Below are positions 5,751 to 11,140 of a stretch of DNA of 11,140 bases, one piece after another. This stretch comes from Candidatus Saccharibacteria bacterium UBA5170 (lineage in GTDB: Bacteria; Patescibacteriota; Saccharimonadia; Saccharimonadales; Saccharimonadaceae). The notes under the pieces are model-generated. The model worked only from the letters and a program-made list of their open reading frames with translations, was not told the DNA's origin and did no database searches. Location of the stretch: NCBI GenBank assembly GCA_002413425.1, contig DHWY01000002.1, positions 76,441-87,580 of the forward strand, given 5' to 3'. The position numbers were made by a program, and so were the translations under genes. Each line of letters starts with the position of its first letter. The stretch's first letter is position 1.

Positions 5751-5760
5751 TTTCGCTATT

Positions 5761-7428
5761 TTATTTGACACCAATTTGCAGAACGTCACCACCAAGTGCC
5801 TGACGGAAATAGCCATCATGGCTAACGTAAATAACCGCACCAGCGTATTTACTGAGAGCCGTTTCAAGTTCTTCGATGCTCGGAAGGTCAAGGTGATTGG
5901 TTGGTTCGTCCAAAATCAACAGCTGTGGATTATTTGCCAGCATCGAAATAAGCTGGAACCTGGCTTTTTGACCACCAGAAAGTCGTGACACGGGTGTCTT
6001 ACCGTCACCATCGTTAAACAAATAATCACTTAACAGATTACGAACCTTAGAAACAGAGATACTGAGGTTGCGATCAAGATACATCTGTTCAATCGCGGCC
6101 TCAAGCGGTAATTCAAAATAAGTAGGGGAGACTTCTTGCTCGTAAACGCCAATCCGAACGTGTGGATCAAGCGACATTTCACCAGCAAATTTGGTGATAT
6201 CACTCTTCTTTTGCGAGGTGTCACCTTGCAAAAGAGACTTAATGAGGGTCGTTTTACCAGCCCCGTTACGTCCGCGCAGCTCGAGAGCTTCACCTTCGCG
6301 AAGATCAATATTGACGCCATCAAATAAAGGAGTATCACCGTAGCCCAGCGAGACGTTTCGGGCGGTCACTAAAACATGTTTACTGCGCGACTCGTCACCT
6401 TTTAAGCTCATGCGAATATTTTTGGCTTTGAACTTGTCATATTGGGCGGCAACTTTGTAGTTCAGATTCGAGGCTGATTCTTTATCAATCCAAAAGGTTG
6501 GCTTCTCCTTGGCTTGCAGTTCACCAAGCTCCTTACGCGAGGTCTCCTCCAAACGTTTAAACTTCTGAATAGTACCTGGGTTGCGAGACTTCTCTTTCAA
6601 ACGCTGGTAGTCAATCACTTTTGCCTTCAAGTTAACAATTCGCTTTTCAACCATTTCAAAGTCATTCATTTGGCTGCCGGTACTGACAGCGTTTTGTTTC
6701 AAATAGGCATTATAGTTACCCTTGTAGCTCACGCTGTCGCCATCTTTAAGCTCGATGATACGATCGACTTCATTCAGAACATCACGGTCGTGGGTAATGA
6801 CCAACATGGCCTCACGGGCCGTCTTCATCCATTCGACGTATTGCGCTTTAGCGATGTAGTCCATATGGTTGGTCGGCTCGTCAACCAGCGCCAGATGCGC
6901 ATCGCTATGCATCACTTTGACGACTTCCACCAAACGCTTCTGGCCGCCCGATAGGGTAGAGAACTCCCGGTGCGCCACGCCAGGCAACTGGAAGTTGTCG
7001 AGCTCGCGCTCGATCTGCTCTTCGATCTGATAAAAACCCTTATCGTCAAACCGCATCAGCGCCTGGGTGTATTCATTGATCAATTTCATATCATCGCCCA
7101 TCGTCAGGGGATGGCTTTCGATAATATGGCTCAATTCACTGTATTCGGGTAGTCCCGCCAGGACATATTGCAAGACGGTAGTATCACCGGTAGCGTGATG
7201 TTCTTGCGCTGTCGCCACAACGACCGTACCGCGTTTAAAAATAATTTCTCCACTGAAGTCTTTATCGGCACCAGTTAGTATTCCAAAAAGGGTCGATTTG
7301 CCGACACCATTGCGTCCAATAACGCCGACTTTCTCGCCGTCATCAATACTAAACCGAATCCCACTCATCAGAAGCTTGGGTCCGAAGCTTTTTTCGGTAA
7401 TAGTAATATCGGCAATCATTCGTACCAT
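5761..7428 (-). CDS. ABC-F family ATPase (ribosome-associated translation factor)
   Basis: A 555-aa soluble protein with two ABC ATPase domains and no membrane segments, the ABC-F layout (EttA, Uup, YdiF, YbiT and antibiotic-resistance members). These bind the ribosomal E site and rescue or regulate stalled translation. First domain: Walker A GRNGVGKST (38-46), signature LSGGQ (159-163), Walker B with Glu184 in VDEPTNHMD, switch His213. A charged linker at about 245-350 fits the tRNA-interacting arm. Second domain: Walker A GRNGAGKTT (386-394), LSGGQ (483-487), Glu508 in LDEPTNHLD, His537. All catalytic residues are intact. ATG at 7428 follows TATAAA by seven bases, pointing to a leaderless transcript; an ATG three codons later (7419) is the alternative. 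The subfamily, including any resistance role, cannot be settled by eye. Confidence 0.93.
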   Translation of the reverse strand: MVRMIADITITEKSFGPKLLMSGIRFSIDDGEKVGVIGRNGVGKSTLFGILTGADKDFSGEIIFKRGTVVVATAQEHHATGDTTVLQYVLAGLPEYSELSHIIESHPLTMGDDMKLINEYTQALMRFDDKGFYQIEEQIERELDNFQLPGVAHREFSTLSGGQKRLVEVVKVMHSDAHLALVDEPTNHMDYIAKAQYVEWMKTAREAMLVITHDRDVLNEVDRIIELKDGDSVSYKGNYNAYLKQNAVSTGSQMNDFEMVEKRIVNLKAKVIDYQRLKEKSRNPGTIQKFKRLEETSRKELGELQAKEKPTFWIDKESASNLNYKVAAQYDKFKAKNIRMSLKGDESRSKHVLVTARNVSLGYGDTPLFDGVNIDLREGEALELRGRNGAGKTTLIKSLLQGDTSQKKSDITKFAGEMSLDPHVRIGVYEQEVSPTYFELPLEAAIEQMYLDRNLSISVSKVRNLLSDYLFNDGDGKTPVSRLSGGQKARFQLISMLANNPQLLILDEPTNHLDLPSIEELETALSKYAGAVIYVSHDGYFRQALGGDVLQIGVK

Positions 7429-7441
7429 CGTACCATTTATA
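7421..7441 (-). promoter_or_regulatory. ABC-F promoter and tandem 8-bp repeat across the start codon
   Basis: On the minus strand TATAAA (7436-7441) is followed by seven bases and the ATG at 7428, the spacing expected if transcription starts at the start codon. The octamer ATGGTACG occurs twice in tandem (7429-7436 and 7421-7428), so the start codon is itself duplicated eight bases upstream, out of frame. No Shine-Dalgarno is visible. Confidence 0.45.
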
Positions 7442-7494
7442 GAGGTGGAAGTACAGCCGCACCATCAAAAACAAAAAGATAAAAGTAAAAAGTC

Positions 7495-7523
7495 TTGCAC
7501 TAAAAACACAACGGGTGTTTAAT
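7495..7523 (+). promoter_or_regulatory. Promoter of the 139-aa orphan gene (leaderless)
   Basis: TTGCAC (7495-7500) and TTTAAT (7518-7523) are separated by an optimal 17 bases. The -10 ends six bases before the ATG at 7530, so the mRNA would begin at or next to the start codon. This spacing is the reason for choosing ATG 7530 over the in-frame GTG at 7515, which lies upstream of the -10 box. Confidence 0.55.
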
Positions 7524-7529
7524 ACCTTC

Positions 7530-7949
7530 ATGAGTAACAGGGAAGTCATAGAGGCGATGCCTTTGTTTGAAGCAACAAAAAACAGTAACGTTATTGAGCT
7601 TAATTTTGCTTCGAGGCACGCAAGGTCGCGCAAGCTGGCGGGGCATTCGCTGAGTATGAATGTATTCTATCTTCCCGGCACTGACGGCCATAAGAGGCCA
7701 AACCTGACGCCCGAAATAGCACCCTTCGTTGAGCTAATAACAGGCAACGTCATTGCGATGCTCGTTAGTATGGGGTACGAGGCCGAAGCCCAACACCTAC
7801 AAACTTGTTGCTTCGAACGAGCCGAATGCGGGGATTCGCTGACCGATATCCATACGATGGCAATGGCATACACAAAAAATGTCGATGATAGAATTTACCA
7901 GTATTTTATGCGGCCACCTCAATCCGTAACCAGGGACGGCCGTTCGTAA
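7530..7949 (+). CDS. Hypothetical protein, 139 aa, family not recognised
   Basis: No known domain is recognised and no function is claimed. The product is soluble by composition, with no signal peptide or membrane helix. The N-terminal third contains a basic stretch (ASRHARSRKLAGHS, about 27-40). A hydrophobic helix-like segment, PFVELITGNVIAMLVSMGYEAEAQHLQTCC (about 64-93), is followed by a Cys/acid segment (TCCFERAECGDS) and a C-terminal region rich in Tyr and Met. The helical character and the MGYEAEAQHL segment suggest a small all-alpha protein. The start is set by the leaderless promoter; an in-frame ATG at 7557 is another option. The hydrolase follows after 30 bp with its own -10 box. 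Codon use resembles the neighbours, so it is likely a real gene of this lineage. Confidence 0.7.
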   Translation: MSNREVIEAMPLFEATKNSNVIELNFASRHARSRKLAGHSLSMNVFYLPGTDGHKRPNLTPEIAPFVELITGNVIAMLVSMGYEAEAQHLQTCCFERAECGDSLTDIHTMAMAYTKNVDDRIYQYFMRPPQSVTRDGRS

Positions 7950-7964
7950 CTACCCGGCTTGGAG

Positions 7965-7970
7965 TATACT
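7965..7970 (+). promoter_or_regulatory. Candidate -10 box of the alpha/beta hydrolase gene
   Basis: TATACT lies nine bases before the ATG at 7980 and 16 bases after the upstream stop codon. No Shine-Dalgarno and no clear -35 are seen. This suggests a leaderless or nearly leaderless start separate from the upstream gene. Confidence 0.4.
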
Positions 7971-7979
7971 TATTCAATA

Positions 7980-8819
7980 ATGAGTTCGCGAAATATTATT
8001 CGACTACAAGGCACGAAGATTGCGTACTGGACGTATCACGACACAACGCTCCCAACCATCGTGATGATTCATGGGTTTCGTGGCACACATCACGGACTTG
8101 ATTTGATTGCCAAAGCGTTGCCGGGCCATCACCTGATTGTGCCCGACTTACCTGGTTTTGGTGAAAGCGAACCGCTCACTAACGAACACAGCCTCGATAA
8201 TTACACCCAGTGGCTACGCGCCTTCATCGACGAGCTTAAACTCCCAGAGCCACCAGTTCTGCTTGGTCATTCTTTCGGCAGTATCGTCACCGCCGCCTAT
8301 GCCGGTAAATATCCAGGTACAATCTCAAAGTTGATACTAGTCAATCCAATTGGGGCACCGGCGCTCGAAGGACCCAAAGCGGCCTTAACGAAACTGGCTA
8401 TATTTTATTACTTACTCGGCCGAAAATTGCCACCAAAAATTGCCCATAGCTGGTTATCAACCAAGCCGATCGTGATGGTTATGAGTAGTACCATGGCAAA
8501 AACAAAAAACAAGTCGTTGCGCGCATTCATCCATAATCAGCACTTGCAACACTTCAGCACGTATGCAAATCCGACCGTGTTATCGGAAGCCTTTAAGACG
8601 TCGATCAGCCATACGGTCCGCGAGCACGCACCGACTATTGCCGTACCGACGCTGCTGATAGCGGGCGACGTTGACGACATCACGCCACTCGCCAAGCAGC
8701 GCGAGCTGGTCAAATTATTTCCTCGGGCCACGCTAAAGGTTATCAAAGGTGTGGGACATTTAACTCACTACGAAACGCCCGACCAGGTTGCCAGGCTCAT
8801 CGACGATTTTATTCGTTGA
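7980..8819 (+). CDS. Alpha/beta hydrolase
   Basis: A 279-aa cytoplasmic alpha/beta-fold hydrolase; substrate unknown. The oxyanion-hole region MIHGFRG (29-35) follows the first core strands. The nucleophile elbow is GHSFG (96-100, Ser98), the likely acid Asp232 lies in GDVDDITP (229-236), and the catalytic His260 is in GVGHLTHYETP (257-267), so the triad is complete. A helical cap with a basic, hydrophobic stretch sits between about 128 and 210. VPDLPGFGESEP (54-65) is the usual loop of esterases, epoxide hydrolases and C-C hydrolases of this superfamily. ATG 7980 is preferred to the in-frame TTG at 7959 because the -10-like TATACT lies between them. The 3' end overlaps the convergent glycosyltransferase gene by 11 bp, leaving no room for a terminator outside coding sequence. 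Confidence 0.9.
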   Translation: MSSRNIIRLQGTKIAYWTYHDTTLPTIVMIHGFRGTHHGLDLIAKALPGHHLIVPDLPGFGESEPLTNEHSLDNYTQWLRAFIDELKLPEPPVLLGHSFGSIVTAAYAGKYPGTISKLILVNPIGAPALEGPKAALTKLAIFYYLLGRKLPPKIAHSWLSTKPIVMVMSSTMAKTKNKSLRAFIHNQHLQHFSTYANPTVLSEAFKTSISHTVREHAPTIAVPTLLIAGDVDDITPLAKQRELVKLFPRATLKVIKGVGHLTHYETPDQVARLIDDFIR

Positions 8820-9975
8820 TGAGTTTAGTATAAATCGCTTCAAATCGTGCCAACGTCTCTTGTAGATCGTGCGTCTTGGCAATAGCAATGCTTTCAGCGC
8901 TCATACTCGCGCGTAGCTTCTTGTTTGAAATAATTTTTAGTAGTCCGGCGGCAATTTCTTCGTCGTCATCTTTCTGACACAAAAATCCATTACGGCCATC
9001 TTGGCACAGCTCGCTGAGTGCGCCAGCATCTACCGCGACGATTGGCTGACCGCTCGCCATCGCTTCGAGGGTGGCGATACTCTGCAGCTCGGCGGGGGAG
9101 GGCATGCAATAGACCGTTCCGACTTGATGAAGCGCCACCAGGTCGTCGTCGCTGACGCGACCAGTGAAGGTAACATGGCCTAGAAGTCCCAATTCTTGTG
9201 TCAAGACCTTAAGATTGGCGGCATCAGTCCCGTCGCCGACAATCAACAAATGCACGTCTTTACGAGCCAGGATCCGCTTGAAGGCCCGGAGCAGAACGAA
9301 CAAATGCTTTTCGGCGTCGACCCGTCCGATGTAGGTAATAATCGGTCGGTCGGTCGGAATCGCGAATCGCTCCAACAGTTCGGGGCTAGGCGTGCCAACC
9401 TTATATCGGCACAGATCAATCCCGTTCGAAACCGCGGCGATTGGCATATTGACCTTATCCGTGTCATAAAACATATCAATCGCCGACTGTGTCGGTAGCG
9501 TCACGAAATCGGCTTTTGAGTGGAACCGAGCATAATAGCCTTTAAGCATATAATTAATCGGACGGGCCACGGGGGCGAGCAGTCTCAGATTATCCATCAG
9601 ATTTTCGGGCATGGCATGATTTGTGCTAACGATAGGAATGCCAAATTTATTACCGTATTTCATGACCGCCTGGCCGATATTCATCAACATCTGGATATGA
9701 ATAACGTCTGGATCAAATTCCTGAATGATTTTTTTCACTTCCCGTTGTGGAGTCAATGAGATACGGAAGTTCTGATAAAACGGAAAGGGGACCGCCGCCG
9801 TGCGATAGACCGCGTAGTTACCATCCACTTCTTTGTAGCGTTTTCCCGTTTGACTCGGCGCAATCACAATCACTTCATGACCATGAGAGGCCAAGCCTTG
9901 GGCTAGGTTCCGAGTAAAGGTCGAGACGCCGTTAATGGTCGGCCAATGCAGGTCCGACGCAATCAAGATTTTCAT
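8809..9975 (-). CDS. GT4 family glycosyltransferase (diacylglycerol glucosyltransferase-like)
   Basis: A 388-aa GT-B fold retaining glycosyltransferase of family GT4, cytoplasmic or peripheral at the membrane. The N-terminus MKILIASDLHWPTINGVSTFTRNLAQGLASHGHEV (1-35) is the acceptor-domain Rossmann start with the conserved NGV(S/A) loop. DPDVIHIQ (88-95) and VSTNHAMPEN (116-125) follow the GT4 pattern. The nucleotide-sugar domain has SNGIDL (183-188), IGRVDAEKH (216-224) and the E-x7-E motif at Glu296/Glu304 (PAELQSIATLEAMASGQP). Overall it resembles 1,2-diacylglycerol 3-glucosyltransferases and PimB/PimC-like mannosyltransferases, so a glycolipid product is plausible but unproven. It diverges from the second GT4 gene through a shared promoter. 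ATG 9975 sits nine bases after a perfect extended -10, giving almost no leader. Confidence 0.92.
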   Translation of the reverse strand: MKILIASDLHWPTINGVSTFTRNLAQGLASHGHEVIVIAPSQTGKRYKEVDGNYAVYRTAAVPFPFYQNFRISLTPQREVKKIIQEFDPDVIHIQMLMNIGQAVMKYGNKFGIPIVSTNHAMPENLMDNLRLLAPVARPINYMLKGYYARFHSKADFVTLPTQSAIDMFYDTDKVNMPIAAVSNGIDLCRYKVGTPSPELLERFAIPTDRPIITYIGRVDAEKHLFVLLRAFKRILARKDVHLLIVGDGTDAANLKVLTQELGLLGHVTFTGRVSDDDLVALHQVGTVYCMPSPAELQSIATLEAMASGQPIVAVDAGALSELCQDGRNGFLCQKDDDEEIAAGLLKIISNKKLRASMSAESIAIAKTHDLQETLARFEAIYTKLINE

Positions 9976-9984
9976 ATGTCGTTT

Positions 9985-10002
9985 ATTATACCATGCTAAA
10001 AT
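9985..10002. promoter_or_regulatory. Symmetric divergent promoter of the two glycosyltransferase genes
   Basis: Two extended -10 boxes lie back to back. On the minus strand TGGTATAAT (9985-9993) matches the extended consensus exactly; on the plus strand TGCTAAAAT (9994-10002) differs by one base in the hexamer. The 18-bp block is an imperfect palindrome centred on CATG. Minus-strand transcription would start near 9978 (ATG at 9975) and plus-strand transcription near 10009 (ATG at 10014), so both mRNAs would have leaders of only a few bases. Confidence 0.6.
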
Positions 10003-10013
10003 TAGCCATAGGT

Positions 10014-11090
10014 ATGAAGCTATTTTTTGACGCCCGCTACATCAGGACCGATTTTCACGACGGCATTAGTCGCTATAGCGCCGAGCTGGGGGCCGCGCTC
10101 GTCGAGCTGACACCCGTCACTTTCCTAATTTGCGCCAAAGCTCAGATTAAATTATTGCCAAAAAACTCCCACTATATCCTTATCCATGCCCCGACTTCGC
10201 CCAAAGAACCGTTGACTGCGCTTATCTTAAACAAGTACCATCCCGACGTCGTGTTCAGCCCAATGCAAACAATGGGGTCGTTCGGCCGTCAATTCAAGTT
10301 AATTCTGACACTTCATGACATGATTTATTATCGCCACCGCACGCCACCGCACCAACTGAACCGAGCTATCGGCCTTGGCTGGCGGCTGTACCACGCGACC
10401 TATCTACCGCAGCGCTTAACGCTTAATGGCGCCGATGCTATCGCCACTGTCAGCCAGACCAGTAAAAATGATATATTGAAAGCCTCACTCACAAAGCGTG
10501 AAGTTATCGTCGTGCCTAACGCTGCTCAAGATTTGAGCCAGTATTTGCATCGACCAATCAACCTCGCAAAAACTCCTAAGAACCTAATGTATATGGGTTC
10601 GTTTATGCGTTATAAAAACGTCGAGACACTGGTAGCCGGTATGGAATTTTTACCAGACTATACGCTCCATTTACTCAGCCGCGTTACCCCAAAACGGAAA
10701 GCCGAGCTGCTCACATCGGCGCCCAAAAAAGCAAAAATTATTTTTCACGATGGCGTTACGGACGAACAATACGCTCAACTGCTGGCCGATAATGCCGTTA
10801 TGGTCAGCGCCAGCCGCGACGAAGGCTACGGGTTACCGCTCGCCGAGGCTCTGAAGCTCGGTGTGCCAGCGGTCGTCAGTGACCTGGCAATTTTTCACGA
10901 GGTTGCGAGGGAGGGGGCACTTTATTTCCCAGCCAAAGACCCGGTGGCTTTTGCCGACAAAATACTGCAGCTCGATGATTTGAAATTAAGGGAACAAATT
11001 ACCTCAAGCGGCAAGAGACATATCGACCACTTCAATTGGAACAAATCAGCCGGCATACTCCTACGTAGCGCCGAAAAGCTTATCTCGTGA
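10014..11090 (+). CDS. GT4 family glycosyltransferase (mannosyltransferase-like)
   Basis: A 358-aa GT-B glycosyltransferase. The N-terminus MKLFFDARYI (1-10) leads into HDGISRYSAEL (15-25), the glycine loop typical of GT4 mannosyl/rhamnosyltransferases of polysaccharide clusters. TLHDMIYYRH (99-108) and ATVSQTSKNDI (144-154) are conserved in that group. The donor domain shows PNA (168-170), YMGSFMRYKNVETLV (193-207) and the E-x7-E motif with Glu270/Glu278 in SRDEGYGLPLAEAL. The donor and acceptor sugars cannot be read from sequence. ATG 10014 is chosen over the in-frame ATG at 9993 because that codon lies inside the promoter's -10 elements. It is paired divergently with the other GT4 gene, so the two are probably expressed together in one envelope-glycan or glycolipid pathway. 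Confidence 0.91.
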   Translation: MKLFFDARYIRTDFHDGISRYSAELGAALVELTPVTFLICAKAQIKLLPKNSHYILIHAPTSPKEPLTALILNKYHPDVVFSPMQTMGSFGRQFKLILTLHDMIYYRHRTPPHQLNRAIGLGWRLYHATYLPQRLTLNGADAIATVSQTSKNDILKASLTKREVIVVPNAAQDLSQYLHRPINLAKTPKNLMYMGSFMRYKNVETLVAGMEFLPDYTLHLLSRVTPKRKAELLTSAPKKAKIIFHDGVTDEQYAQLLADNAVMVSASRDEGYGLPLAEALKLGVPAVVSDLAIFHEVAREGALYFPAKDPVAFADKILQLDDLKLREQITSSGKRHIDHFNWNKSAGILLRSAEKLIS

Positions 11091-11140
11091 CACGCGTCGT
11101 CAGGCTAAGAGATCGTCGTGCCGACTTTTTCGCCCAACGC

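Noticed and set aside
5751..5760. Terminator between the glutaredoxin and ABC-F genes
   Set aside because: The gap is ten bases with no inverted repeat or T-run.
6514..6954. 146-codon plus-strand open frame
   Set aside because: It lies entirely antisense to the ABC-F gene, whose motifs are intact throughout; no ribosome binding site and no recognisable domain.
1..11140. Alternative genetic code (UGA as Gly)
   Set aside because: UGA ends atpH, the AtpZ-like gene, the hydrolase and the last GT4 gene at sensible places, and no gene needs UGA read-through.
11105..11140. Possible 3' end of a convergent minus-strand gene (TAG at 11105-11107 after 11 open codons)
   Set aside because: Only 36 bases are available and other minus-strand frames are also open there, so no call can be supported.

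Overview
The window reads as a piece of a small-genome bacterial chromosome, most likely a Saccharibacteria (TM7)/Patescibacteria-type member of the Candidate Phyla Radiation. The grounds are an F-type ATPase operon with a shortened delta subunit, a large PilX-like pilin, very tight gene packing, small cysteine-motif and orphan proteins typical of that group, and many genes whose predicted -10 box sits almost on the start codon. This assignment is inference from gene style; no 16S gene is present. UGA ends at least four genes here (atpH, the AtpZ-like gene, the hydrolase and the last glycosyltransferase), so the UGA=Gly code of Gracilibacteria/Absconditabacteria does not apply.

Left part, 1-3042, minus strand: the head of an ATP synthase operon in the classical order, AtpZ/AtpI-like, atpB (a), atpE (c), atpF (b), atpH (delta), atpA (alpha, cut by the window edge after 246 codons). 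Junctions are 4-nt overlaps or short gaps, except for a 51-bp atpB-atpE gap that carries a perfect 16-bp palindrome abutting the atpE Shine-Dalgarno.

Middle, 3043-7428: a small zinc-knuckle-like protein diverges from the atp operon. Convergent to it is a 659-aa protein with a PilX-like prepilin N-terminus and two tandem PA14/galactose-binding-like beta modules, a candidate pilus-tip adhesin. A glutaredoxin/NrdH-like protein diverges from the pilin gene, and an ABC-F translation factor converges on the glutaredoxin with a 10-bp gap.

Right part, 7530-11090: an unrecognised 139-aa protein, an alpha/beta hydrolase, and two divergent GT4 glycosyltransferases that share a symmetric back-to-back -10 promoter. 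The hydrolase and first glycosyltransferase overlap tail to tail by 11 bp. The two GT4 enzymes probably act on envelope glycolipid or glycan.

No tRNA, rRNA, CRISPR array, insertion sequence or intergenic stretch above 300 bp was seen. The strongest candidates for something undescribed are the pilin-adhesin and the pattern of leaderless or nearly leaderless promoters, two of them symmetric and divergent.
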